From Candidatus Nitrosopumilus sp. (GTDB lineage: Archaea; Thermoproteota; Nitrososphaeria; Nitrososphaerales; Nitrosopumilaceae): DNA of 11,053 nucleotides. Of the stretch, positions 1 through 6,098 are shown piece by piece. How positions within the stretch are numbered: position 1 is the first letter of the stretch; every line of letters begins with the position of its first letter. Made by a program: the position numbers and the translations under genes. The stretch covers positions 1 through 11,053 of the forward strand of contig JAOUAE010000037.1 in assembly GCA_029861085.1 (NCBI GenBank), read 5' to 3'. The notes beneath the pieces were generated by a model. That model worked only from the letters and a program-made list of their open reading frames with translations, made no database searches and was not told the origin of the DNA.

Positions 1-301
1 CTGATTGATAGTTTGGAACTCTTTGAATCTGCTTGACTATTGCAGGTGTTACAAAAAAAGAACGCACCTGTTGGTTATTCACATCAAATATCTCTACAGT
101 GTCTATGACATTATAGTCTGTCATTCCATCTTCTCCAATTGCCTCCTTTGGAGTGTATGGTGACGGCTTACCTCTGTTAGTTCGAAAGTCTTTGATGTTG
201 ATGATTTTACCTGAAATCTTTCCTATTCCTATGGCTTTGGTTTGTTCTTGTGGTTTGTTGTAATCCCCCAAGTTGATTTGAGTTTGTGTCGTTTCGTTCA
301 T
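1..301 (-). CDS. Unrecognised protein, 3' end cut off by window edge
   Basis: An open frame starts with ATG at 301 (minus strand) and stays open for 100 codons to the left window edge, so the C-terminus is missing. The protein begins MNETTQTQINLGDYNKPQEQ. It then has a beta-rich stretch containing GIGKISGKI (about residues 25-33), a DFRTNRGKPSPYT segment (38-50), DTVEIFDV (67-74) and SFFVTPAIVKQI (81-92). The glycine-rich N-terminal strand and alternating hydrophobic pattern suggest a small beta fold, but I do not recognise the family and assign no function. There is no signal peptide or membrane segment in the visible part. Codon choice looks normal and no stop interrupts the frame, which makes chance unlikely. 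A small dyad lies 55-74 nt upstream of the start. Confidence 0.75.
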   Translation of the reverse strand, partial: MNETTQTQINLGDYNKPQEQTKAIGIGKISGKIINIKDFRTNRGKPSPYTPKEAIGEDGMTDYNVIDTVEIFDVNNQQVRSFFVTPAIVKQIQRVPNYQS

Positions 302-355
302 TTGTGATTCTACTGGTGATGTGAAGAAATCCTAAATGAGTTGTTTCTTTCATGA

Positions 356-375
356 ATTGATGACGTCAAGTCAAT
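356..375. repeat. Nested dyad upstream of the left-edge gene
   Basis: The 8-bp palindrome TGACGTCA (361-368) is flanked by inverted arms ATTGA (356-360) and TCAAT (371-375). It lies 55-74 nt upstream of the ATG at 301, a plausible activator or repressor position. A dyad this size can occur by chance. Confidence 0.35.
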
Positions 376-502
376 GATGATTCTGTATTTTATTGGAATT
401 TTTTGAGACAAAATAGCCTCATAGTTAGGTTGAGTGACGAGAATAATTTGAAAAGATAATTCACAATTGATTCCTTTCTGGTATTCTCTGTTCTATTCTT
501 TG

Positions 503-517
503 GATAATGAAATTATC
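503..517. repeat. Short inverted repeat GATAAT-gaa-ATTATC
   Basis: Perfect 6-bp arms are separated by 3 nt. The layout loosely resembles binding sites of Fur/DtxR-type metal regulators, but it is not next to an obvious start codon and may be chance in AT-rich DNA. Confidence 0.25.
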
Positions 518-621
518 ATATCTATTTCGTAATTATTAGACAGATTATATCAGATTTTGAATATGGCAGCATGTTCTAATTTTCAAAAAATCCTGCACTA
601 TCTTTTCCTGTAATATCATCA

Positions 622-849
622 TTATTTTCTGACATGCAAAGTTACTATGATCTCACTTTGATTGTTGTCAAAATCCTCACTAAATCTGACTTCTTTGTCA
701 ATGAGGGTGAATTCTTCAAGTAAGGAACCATCCTCGTTAAATGTTTTGACCAACTTGTTTTTGGGCAGGACTGATACTTCCCTAGGATGATGGTATAGTC
801 TGATTGGCTCCTCGTCTCTTATTATGATTTTCAAACAATCCCCCTGCAA
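622..849 (-). CDS. Possible small protein (up to 75 aa), non-ATG start
   Basis: The frame reads up to 75 residues, with a charged, evenly mixed composition (for example REVSVLPKNKLVKTF and LLEEFTLIDKEVRF) and no low-complexity runs, so it looks more like a real protein than noise. There is no ATG between the upstream in-frame stop (916-918) and the body of the frame. Candidate starts are TTG at 849 or TTG at 834; the second has a purine-rich GGGGG tract 5 nt upstream that could act as a weak Shine-Dalgarno site. An AT-rich TATA-like stretch lies near 868-882. I do not recognise the family. There are no cysteines for metal binding beyond one near the N-terminus, and no membrane segment. It could be a chance ORF or a remnant. 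Confidence 0.45.
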   Translation of the reverse strand: MQGDCLKIIIRDEEPIRLYHHPREVSVLPKNKLVKTFNEDGSLLEEFTLIDKEVRFSEDFDNNQSEIIVTLHVRK

Positions 850-1049
850 ACAAGAAATAGAGTACTTTATTTGAATATTTTTTTGATTCTCACGTGCATG
901 AAAGATCTTTGTAATTCACCCCAGTTTGGTTTTGACGATGAACTAATTATTTAATGTCAAAAATCAAAAAATGATTCGAACCTCTATAGATTCATACTTT
1001 GTGATACTGAATAAAAACTGTAAATCAATGATGAAAATCATATCAGTTG

Positions 1050-1057
1050 TTTTTATA
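1050..1057 (+). promoter_or_regulatory. TATA-like box for CBS protein A
   Basis: TTTTTATA lies 23-30 nt upstream of the ATG at 1080. This fits an archaeal TATA box driving a leaderless or nearly leaderless mRNA. The sequence between box and start is A/T-rich with no Shine-Dalgarno motif. Confidence 0.6.
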
Positions 1058-1079
1058 GAAAATTTATCAGATTAAAAAA

Positions 1080-1913
1080 ATGTCACTTTTAAATATTTCA
1101 AAAAAACCGATTTCAATTTTAAAAAAATCTAGTATTTCAGAAGTAATCAAAAAATTATTGGACTACAATCTTAGTAGATTAATTGTTGTAGATACTGGAA
1201 AACCCCTAGGTATTATTACAGAAAAAGATATTGGTTTATTCTTATTTTCTGAAACAACTGGACAAGGATTAGATTATATTCCTATTACAAAAATCATGAA
1301 ACCTATTTTGTTTGTGGATGAATCACAATCTCCAGAAAAATCTGCAAAAACTATGATTGAGAATGAAGTTAGTTCTCTTACTATAGGCTCTGAAAAAGAA
1401 CTAAAGGGTATTTTTACTAAAACTGATCTTGTAAAATATTATTTGAATAATCTTTCAGATGAAAGCAAAGTTGTAGACTATATGACCCATGATTATATCA
1501 ATACACATACTGCGGCACCCTTGTTTAAGGTTGTAAGAAAGATGTTAGAAAAAAAGGTATCACGAGTAATTGTAAAGGATCAAAATGAGCATCCTGTGGG
1601 CGTGATTTCGTTTAGGAATCTGTTTAGAATTTCTATCGAGTTGGGCGATGAGGAAGAAGATTTAGAACATACTACTTTAGATCAAATCCGAAAAGGGTTT
1701 CTTTCAGAGGAAGGATTTGGAAATATATCATTAGCAAGAGATGTTATGACTAAAGGACTAGTCACAATCAAATTTAATCAGAGTTTATCAGATGCGTGTG
1801 AACTGATTTTAGAAAACAATGTCAGTGGTTTGGTAGTGTTGGATGGAAATGAATCGATTGCTGGAATTATTAGCAAAACAGACATCGTAAAAGCTTTGGC
1901 ATCTTTAAAATAA
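1080..1913 (+). CDS. Quadruple CBS-domain protein A
   Basis: This 277-aa soluble protein consists almost entirely of four CBS domains, which in known families form Bateman pairs binding adenine nucleotides (AMP, ATP, SAM) to sense energy state. Approximate domains: CBS1 8-55 (GIITEKD at 44-50), CBS2 72-121 (GIFTKTD at 110-116), CBS3 133-184 and CBS4 222-275 (GIISKTD at 262-268). The Gxx(T/S)xxD motif usually contacts the nucleotide ribose. In CBS3 it is GVISFRN (174-180), with Asp replaced by Asn, so that site may be weak or lost. An acidic insert (about 185-218, with GDEEEDLE) separates CBS3 and CBS4. No enzyme or transporter domain is attached, so the partner is unknown. The ATG is supported by the TATA-like box at 1050-1057. 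It converges with CBS protein B, which has the same layout. Confidence 0.92.
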   Translation: MSLLNISKKPISILKKSSISEVIKKLLDYNLSRLIVVDTGKPLGIITEKDIGLFLFSETTGQGLDYIPITKIMKPILFVDESQSPEKSAKTMIENEVSSLTIGSEKELKGIFTKTDLVKYYLNNLSDESKVVDYMTHDYINTHTAAPLFKVVRKMLEKKVSRVIVKDQNEHPVGVISFRNLFRISIELGDEEEDLEHTTLDQIRKGFLSEEGFGNISLARDVMTKGLVTIKFNQSLSDACELILENNVSGLVVLDGNESIAGIISKTDIVKALASLK

Positions 1914-2007
1914 TTCTATTTTTACAATGATCTGAGTTGTCCATTTCTATTCACAATATGATGGGGCCTAACCGAACTAGTGGAGCAAGTTATTAATTTC
2001 AATAATT
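1914..2007. other. Intergenic region between convergent CBS genes A and B
   Basis: This 94-nt spacer must hold the 3' ends of both convergent transcripts. On the plus strand a TTTTT run (1919-1923) just after the stop of gene A could act as an archaeal U-tract terminator. A relatively GC-rich patch at about 1963-1986 stands out from the AT-rich surroundings, but I find no convincing stem in it. Confidence 0.4.
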
Positions 2008-2901
2008 TCAGATTTTTCCTTTAGATGCTATAACGTTGACAATATCTGATTTCGTTACTATTCCGACCAATTTTTTGTCTTGTACCACGGGAAGACCGCT
2101 AATCCCATGTCTTATCATTAAAATTGCAGCCCCATACACAACATCCCTTGGAGAGACAGAAAAGGGTTCTTTTGTCATGATGTCTTTTGCTGAAAATGTA
2201 AGCAAGTAACTTAGCTTATTCACATTAAATTCATTGGGTTGAGAATTCCAAAATATCTCAGATCTTTCCTCAGGATCAGTGAACTCTTTGTGCAGATCAA
2301 AAGTCTTTGCAGGAACAAAGTCTCGATAAGTAATGATTCCTACAGGTGTCTTATTCTTTGATACAACCACTCTGCGTATTTTATTATTTAGCAGAATGCT
2401 CTCAACTTCAAAAATAGAGTCATTAGGTGATACAGTGATTACTTTTTTTGTCATGATTTTTGATATGGGCAATGATGCAGTACTTATCATTAGAAAAGTT
2501 GAAACGAGGTCCGTTTTTGTTACAATTCCAATTAATTTACCTTTAGGATTATTTACAATAACTGAACTAATCCCATGCTCTTTCATCAGTTTTGCACAAT
2601 CATAAATTGAATCATCAGGTTGCACTGTGACTAGATCTTTGGACATTATATCCCGAACAAGAATTTTTGCAATTGGCTTTCCACTAAAAACTGAAACACT
2701 TTTTGCGATATCTTTCTCAGTCACAATCCCTACAGGTTTTTTATTAAACTCAATTATCAGCCTCCCAATCCTATGTCGAATCAAGATATCTCTTGCATCC
2801 AGTATGCTGGTATTGGGTGGAATTGAGATTGGTTGCTTAATGATTGATTTTAACTCTACAGGAATATCTGCTAGAACTTTTGACTGTCTTTTGCGTTTCA
2901 T
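2008..2901 (-). CDS. Quadruple CBS-domain protein B
   Basis: This 297-aa stand-alone CBS protein probably senses or binds an adenine nucleotide. It opens with a basic tail (MKRKRQSK). Domains: CBS1 17-70 (GIVTEKD at 58-64), CBS2 84-138 (GIVTKTD at 125-131), CBS3 149-198 (GIITYRD at 188-194) and CBS4 240-293 (GIVTKSD at 280-286). All four ribose-contact motifs keep Thr and Asp, unlike protein A. A 40-residue insert (about 199-239) lies between CBS3 and CBS4, as in A, which marks A and B as the closer pair. I chose the ATG at 2901; the in-frame TTG one codon upstream is less likely. A TATA-like GATATAAC at 2922-2929 lies 21-28 nt upstream. It is transcribed divergently from CBS protein C. The target is unknown. 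Confidence 0.92.
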   Translation of the reverse strand: MKRKRQSKVLADIPVELKSIIKQPISIPPNTSILDARDILIRHRIGRLIIEFNKKPVGIVTEKDIAKSVSVFSGKPIAKILVRDIMSKDLVTVQPDDSIYDCAKLMKEHGISSVIVNNPKGKLIGIVTKTDLVSTFLMISTASLPISKIMTKKVITVSPNDSIFEVESILLNNKIRRVVVSKNKTPVGIITYRDFVPAKTFDLHKEFTDPEERSEIFWNSQPNEFNVNKLSYLLTFSAKDIMTKEPFSVSPRDVVYGAAILMIRHGISGLPVVQDKKLVGIVTKSDIVNVIASKGKI

Positions 2902-2921
2902 CAAAAAATATTGGTTTTCTA

Positions 2922-2929
2922 GTTATATC
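2922..2929 (-). promoter_or_regulatory. TATA-like box for CBS protein B
   Basis: On the minus strand this reads GATATAAC, 21-28 nt upstream of the ATG at 2901, the spacing expected for a leaderless archaeal transcript. It sits in the 132-nt region shared with the divergent gene C. Confidence 0.5.
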
Positions 2930-3033
2930 AATACCGTACAAAATATCAATTGTGAGAATGTTGGAATCCCTCAAAAATCAAATCTGACAATCAATTCACA
3001 CAATCAAATAACATAGATGCATTTATTGTATGG

Positions 3034-3828
3034 ATGGTACTTGAGCTTAATACGTTATTTGTTGGAAATTATCTTACTGCATTTCCAATTTCTGTTTTAG
3101 ATTCTGTTTCACTTCGTGATGCTGTGGGATTTATGGCAAGAAGAGGTATCGGTAATCTAATTGTAAGCACAAATCATGGCGAACCCCTGGGAATTCTTAC
3201 CGAACGTGACGTTCTAAAGCAGATTGTTGAAAAAGACATCTTTCCTGATATTGAACTATCTAAAATGATTTTGACTCCTTTTCTAAAGATTACTCCTGAT
3301 ACATCTGTTCAAAGAGCGTCTGAATTAATAATATCAAAAAAAGCACGGTTGCTCGTTTTTGCAGAATCTGATAAACTAGTTGGGATAATCACTCCCAGTG
3401 ATCTTTTACGTGCATTTAGAAAGACATACGTTGCACCTACATTAGATGAGGTTGCAAGTAAAAATGTATGTCATATGGCATATGATGAATCAATTCTTGA
3501 TGTTTGTAAGGTAATGTATGAGAAGAGAATTGGCTCTGTGATTGTAGATGGAAAAGATTCAGGACATGGTATGTTTACTGAACGAGATCTTGTTTTTGAT
3601 GTACTAAACAATAAAGTTCAGCTAAGTGAATCTGTAGAACTTTACTCTTCATTTCCGTTAATTACTGCAAAAGATGGAATTCTTGCAAACGAAGCAGCAA
3701 GCATCATGGCATTGCATCATATCAAAAGACTTGCATTGACTTATGATGAGAGAATTACTGGAGTGGTGACTGTGCGAGATATTGTTGATGCATATCAAAG
3801 TGGGTCACCACAGATTAAAAATTATTAG
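3034..3828 (+). CDS. Quadruple CBS-domain protein C
   Basis: This 264-aa protein is built only of CBS domains: CBS1 about 15-65 (GILTERD at 53-59), CBS2 about 79-128 (GIITPSD at 117-123), CBS3 about 142-191 (GMFTERD at 179-185) and CBS4 about 205-255 (GVVTVRD at 243-249). All four motifs keep the Thr and Asp expected to contact nucleotide ribose. It lacks the long CBS3-CBS4 insert of proteins A and B, so it is a more distant paralogue. There is no transporter, kinase or DNA-binding domain. It probably acts in the cytoplasm as a regulatory subunit for an unidentified partner; that is inference from the family. The start is ATG at 3034; an out-of-frame ATG at 3030 reaches a stop after four codons. 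The promoter probably lies in the shared spacer 2902-3033; I see no clean TATA box there for this strand. Confidence 0.92.
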   Translation: MVLELNTLFVGNYLTAFPISVLDSVSLRDAVGFMARRGIGNLIVSTNHGEPLGILTERDVLKQIVEKDIFPDIELSKMILTPFLKITPDTSVQRASELIISKKARLLVFAESDKLVGIITPSDLLRAFRKTYVAPTLDEVASKNVCHMAYDESILDVCKVMYEKRIGSVIVDGKDSGHGMFTERDLVFDVLNNKVQLSESVELYSSFPLITAKDGILANEAASIMALHHIKRLALTYDERITGVVTVRDIVDAYQSGSPQIKNY

Positions 3829-4021
3829 ACTTTGGTGTTATTCTTCACCTCGACCGACGCAAGGTTGTGATTTGTCTCCAAAAAAGTTCTAATCTGGAGA
3901 TATTAAGTACTCTTTTTGATAAAATTTTAACTTCAGTGATTTGAAAATCAGTTGGGATTTTCAAATTTCCAAGAAGTTAACAAAAGAAAATAATAATTGT
4001 ATATCATTCATCTCATAAACA
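3829..4021. other. Intergenic region with stem-loops
   Basis: This 193-nt region lies between two plus-strand genes. Its left part holds a 6-bp inverted repeat, TCTCCA (3875-3880) with TGGAGA (3895-3900), followed by a TTTTT run near 3912-3916; together these could end the CBS C transcript. Its right part holds the large dyad at 3927-3980 and then an AT-rich stretch (3988-4006) suited to a TATA box for the gene at 4022. No coding frame is evident. Confidence 0.5.
3927..3980. repeat. Nested 54-nt inverted repeat upstream of Mut7-C gene
   Basis: The inner stem is ATTTGAAAATC (3939-3949) with GATTTTCAAAT (3956-3966), a perfect 11-bp pairing around a 6-nt loop. The outer stem is TTAACTTC (3927-3934) with GAAGTTAA (3973-3980), a perfect 8-bp pairing. 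The two stems are separated by small internal loops of 4 and 6 nt. The block ends 41 nt before the ATG at 4022, just upstream of where a TATA box would sit. It could be an operator or activator site, a processed RNA stem, or a terminator for the gene upstream. Confidence 0.7.
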
Positions 4022-4492
4022 ATGTTGTTTTTAGTTGATGGGATGCTTGGAAATATTGCCAAAAAATTACGATTGTTTGGACTTGATTCTGAGTATTTAT
4101 CAGATATTGATGATTCCAAATTAATTGAAAAAGCCAAAAATGAAAATAGAATAATAATTTCTAGAGACCGTCATCTGATTGATAGAGCAAACAAAAATGA
4201 TGTTTTATCAATCTATGTTACAAAAGAAAATGAAATTGAACAATTTTTAGAAATTCTTGAAACTACGAATTTACAATTAGATGAAATCTCGGGAGATGTC
4301 GCAAGATGTACCAAATGTAATTCTGCAACATCTCAAATCAGTAAATTGAAAATTGGAAATAAAGTTCCACAAGGGGTTTTGGAATTTAATGACAAATTTT
4401 GGAAATGTGATAAATGTGATCAAATCTACTGGGAAGGAACGCATATTAAAAATCTTCAAGAATTTGTACATAAAATAAATCTGTATTCTTAG
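4022..4492 (+). CDS. Mut7-C family RNase with C-terminal zinc ribbon
   Basis: This 156-aa protein is a Mut7-C (PF01927-type) protein, a PIN-like ribonuclease fold followed by a zinc ribbon. The family is predicted to cleave RNA; its substrate in archaea is not established. The N-terminus MLFLVDGMLGNIAKKLRLFG matches the family signature with acidic D6. Other likely metal-binding acids are D28/D30 and D49 in the SRDRHL segment. The ribbon uses C96xxC99 (CTKC) and C129xxC132 (CDKC), followed by the family hallmark YWEGTH (136-141). The length is typical and both halves look intact. The start is ATG at 4022, with AT-rich TATA-like sequence near 3990-3998. It stands alone on its strand, downstream of the nested dyad, and converges with the tRNA gene 48 nt away. 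Confidence 0.9.
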   Translation: MLFLVDGMLGNIAKKLRLFGLDSEYLSDIDDSKLIEKAKNENRIIISRDRHLIDRANKNDVLSIYVTKENEIEQFLEILETTNLQLDEISGDVARCTKCNSATSQISKLKIGNKVPQGVLEFNDKFWKCDKCDQIYWEGTHIKNLQEFVHKINLYS

Positions 4493-4539
4493 TTGTAACT
4501 TGTTTTCTAATGTAACATAAAAGAAGAATTTGAGTAAAA

Positions 4540-4634
4540 TGGACCGGATGGGATTTGAACCCACGACCTTTGCGGGAAATTATTTCCTTACGCAGTGTGA
4601 GTGCGTCATCCAAACCAAACTAGACGACCGGTCC
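4540..4634 (-). tRNA. tRNA-Val (anticodon CAC), with probable ~20-nt non-canonical intron
   Basis: On the minus strand the acceptor arms GGACCGG and CCGGTCC pair perfectly over 7 bp, with discriminator A at 4540 and no encoded CCA. The D arm contains GTCTAGTTTGG, typical of archaeal tRNA-Val. The anticodon stem ACGCA/TGCGT is a perfect 5-bp stem closing the loop CTCACAC, giving anticodon CAC (4597-4599). The T arm is GTGGG-TTCAAAT-CCCAT. Between the anticodon stem and a normal 5-nt variable loop (AGGTC, 4565-4569) there are 20 extra nt (4570-4589). Removing them gives a standard 75-nt tRNA. The identity is secure; the intron is inferred. Confidence 0.88.
4570..4589 (-). other. Probable tRNA intron near position 43/44
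   Basis: These 20 nt sit directly after the 3' strand of the anticodon stem, outside the usual 37/38 position. They contain a GGAAA-taa-TTTCC hairpin and a CGCA that can pair with the exon's TGCG, competing with the mature anticodon stem. I cannot draw a standard bulge-helix-bulge whose cuts give exactly this interval, so the ends are set by what a normal tRNA needs and may slide by one base (the same product results). Confidence 0.6.
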
Positions 4635-4730
4635 AACAAAGTTACTAAAAGGGGCATTTTTTTGTCTTTAGGTTGACTGAATATGTCACAATTACCTTGA
4701 CCTTTTTTACCAATTCTGAAAATTACAATC

Positions 4731-4979
4731 ATGTCTCTTCAAGAATTTGACACTCTAATTGATAGGATGAATCTAGCTTTTGATTATGCTGATAATTTGG
4801 GACAATATGTGGAAGCTGCTAAATTATTGTATCAAATGAATGATCAATTACCTGATGATCTACGGCTAACTTTTGAAGAACTAGATAATCCTAATACTGC
4901 AAAATCCTTTATAATGCAACATCATGATGAATTAAAATCTGCAATTGTAAATTATAGGCAAAGATTGATGAATTTTTAA
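4731..4979 (+). CDS. Unrecognised small helical protein (82 aa)
   Basis: This is a compact acidic protein predicted to be nearly all alpha-helical, with amphipathic stretches DTLIDRMNLAFDYADNL (about 7-23), YVEAAKLLYQMNDQL (26-40) and HDELKSAIVNYRQRLMNF (65-82). There is no cysteine, signal peptide or membrane segment. I do not recognise a family and give no function. A helical bundle or small adaptor would fit, but that is only inference. The start is ATG at 4731, and a T-rich TATA-like stretch (4702-4709) lies about 25 nt upstream, as for the other single genes here. It is divergent from the tRNA gene. It converges with L40e, with only 2 nt between the two stop codons, so the transcripts must overlap at their 3' ends. 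Confidence 0.75.
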   Translation: MSLQEFDTLIDRMNLAFDYADNLGQYVEAAKLLYQMNDQLPDDLRLTFEELDNPNTAKSFIMQHHDELKSAIVNYRQRLMNF

Positions 4980-4981
4980 TT

Positions 4982-5149
4982 CTATTTCTTGACACCGAGA
5001 TTTCTGTTTTTTAGTCTCAGGTATGGGTTCCTGCATTTTCTGCATCTTGTAGCACCAATGTCATTTCTAGCTCCACATTTGAAACAAATTCTCATGACAA
5101 GACGTGCTTGTTGTGCAATTCTTTTCTTCTCGGGATCTGTAATTGGCAT
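4982..5149 (-). CDS. rpl40e: 50S ribosomal protein L40e
   Basis: This 55-aa, strongly basic zinc-ribbon protein of the large ribosomal subunit is found in archaea and eukaryotes; in eukaryotes it is made as a ubiquitin fusion, whereas here it stands alone. The zinc site is C22xxC25 (CFKC) with C36xxC39 (CRKC). The sequence opens MPITDPEKKRIAQQARLVMR and ends NLGVKK, as expected for archaeal L40e. The start ATG at 5149 is well supported: AAGGAG (5158-5163) lies 8 nt upstream. It follows sucD with a 31-nt gap, so it is probably translated from the sucCD message and not from its own leaderless transcript. The length is normal for the family. Confidence 0.95.
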   Translation of the reverse strand: MPITDPEKKRIAQQARLVMRICFKCGARNDIGATRCRKCRNPYLRLKNRNLGVKK

Positions 5150-5157
5150 TTAACTGT

Positions 5158-5163
5158 CTCCTT
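5158..5163 (-). promoter_or_regulatory. Shine-Dalgarno site of L40e gene
   Basis: The minus strand reads AAGGAG, 8 nt before the ATG at 5149. It fixes the start and shows internal translation initiation within the operon. Confidence 0.75.
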
Positions 5164-5180
5164 AATCTCTCTCTTTTATT

Positions 5181-6098
5181 CTAATCGGATTTTTCCATCT
5201 TTCCTGCAAGTAATACTGGTACTTCTGCAGGTCTTTTTGCAACTGGGATATTTGCTTTGTTAAACATTGATACCTTGGATTCTGCCGAACCATAAGTTCC
5301 CATGACGATTGCTCCTGCATGACCCATTCTCTTTTCTTTTGGTGCTGCTCTGCCTGCAATGTATGCTACTGTTGGTTTGTTAAAACCACTATCGATGATT
5401 CTTTGAGCTAAAATTTCTTCAGAATCCCCTCCGATTTCTCCCACGATTACTAGGCCTTCTAAATCTGGAATATCCTTAACCATATCAAATGCATCAATGA
5501 GTCTTGTTCCGTTTACAGGATCTCCGCCAATTCCAATTGTAATTGATTGCCCAAATCCTGAATTTGTAAGTGCATCTGAAATTTCATAGAGTAATGTTCC
5601 GCTCTTTGATAGTACTGCAATCTTGCCTATTTTGAAAGGCATTGGAGGCATAATTCCAACTTTGATTAAATCTGGAATCATGATTCCTGGTGTGTTTGGT
5701 CCGATAACCACTGCTCCTTTCTGCTTTGCCAAATCTAATACTTCCATGGTGTCTCTGATTGGAACGTGTTCTGGAATTGCAACTAGTAATTTGATTCCGG
5801 CATTTAGTGCATCTTTTGCTGCTTGGAGAAAGAATTTTGCTGGAACAAAAATAATTGAAATTTTTGCATTTGTTGCATCTACTGCATCTTGCATTGAATT
5901 GTAAATTGGAACTTTATCTTCAAATTTCTGACCCCCTTTACCTGGGGTGACTCCTGCTACAACATTGGTTCCGTATGATATCATATTTTTTGCATGTAAT
6001 GAACCATATGCTCCTGTGATTCCTTGAACAATTACCCCTTTATTTTCATAATCAGAATCTCCAGGTTTTCCTTTCATTATTTCAAAAATATCTGTCAT
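5181..6098 (-). CDS. sucD: Succinate-CoA ligase, alpha subunit
   Basis: SucD pairs with SucC to interconvert succinyl-CoA and succinate with formation or use of a nucleoside triphosphate. Its 305 aa fit the family. The N-terminal CoA-binding Rossmann domain carries VIVQGITGAYGSLHAKN (22-38) and GVTPGKGGQ (49-57). Next come the conserved IGPNTPGIM (132-140) and the C-terminal ligase domain. The active-site histidine that becomes phosphorylated is H260 in MGHAGAIV (258-265), and E221 in VGEIGG lies in the conserved glutamate position. The ATG at 6098 overlaps the sucC stop (ATGA), and a GGGAG Shine-Dalgarno (6106-6110) lies 7 nt upstream, so the two subunits are translationally coupled. Nucleotide specificity (ADP or GDP) cannot be read with confidence. 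No defects are seen. Confidence 0.97.
   Translation of the reverse strand: MTDIFEIMKGKPGDSDYENKGVIVQGITGAYGSLHAKNMISYGTNVVAGVTPGKGGQKFEDKVPIYNSMQDAVDATNAKISIIFVPAKFFLQAAKDALNAGIKLLVAIPEHVPIRDTMEVLDLAKQKGAVVIGPNTPGIMIPDLIKVGIMPPMPFKIGKIAVLSKSGTLLYEISDALTNSGFGQSITIGIGGDPVNGTRLIDAFDMVKDIPDLEGLVIVGEIGGDSEEILAQRIIDSGFNKPTVAYIAGRAAPKEKRMGHAGAIVMGTYGSAESKVSMFNKANIPVAKRPAEVPVLLAGKMEKSD

Larger units (their letters stand above)
302..621. other. Gene-poor stretch, 320 nt
   Basis: I see no convincing coding frame on either strand. It should contain the promoter of the minus-strand gene starting at 301 and the end of any transcript from the 622-849 ORF. Two short dyads, listed separately, are the only structure I can point to. 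No tRNA-like fold or tandem repeat is visible. Confidence 0.6.

Noticed and set aside
973..984. gattcgaacctc, resembling a tRNA T-loop
   Set aside because: The flanking bases do not form a T stem and no acceptor or anticodon arm is found nearby, so it is not a tRNA or tRNA fragment I can support.
1963..1986. GC-rich patch between convergent CBS genes as a structured RNA
   Set aside because: Only 3-4 bp pairings can be drawn; not enough for an RNA gene or a defined terminator.
2627..3016. 129-codon plus-strand open frame opposite CBS protein B
   Set aside because: It lies antisense to a clear four-CBS gene and runs into its promoter; the composition is that of a shadow frame, with no recognisable motif.
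4540..4634. Reading the extra tRNA nucleotides as a class II (Leu/Ser) long variable arm
   Set aside because: The anticodon is CAC and the D arm is Val-like. The extra sequence does not form a proper variable-arm stem at the right place, while removing 20 nt restores a normal class I tRNA.
4540..4634. tRNA gene as an attachment site for an integrated element
   Set aside because: No integrase gene and no repeated copy of the tRNA 3' end occurs in the window.
5162..5359. 65-codon minus-strand frame at the end of sucD
   Set aside because: It overlaps the intact sucD C-terminus in another frame and would cover the L40e Shine-Dalgarno region; Gln/Arg-rich shadow frame.
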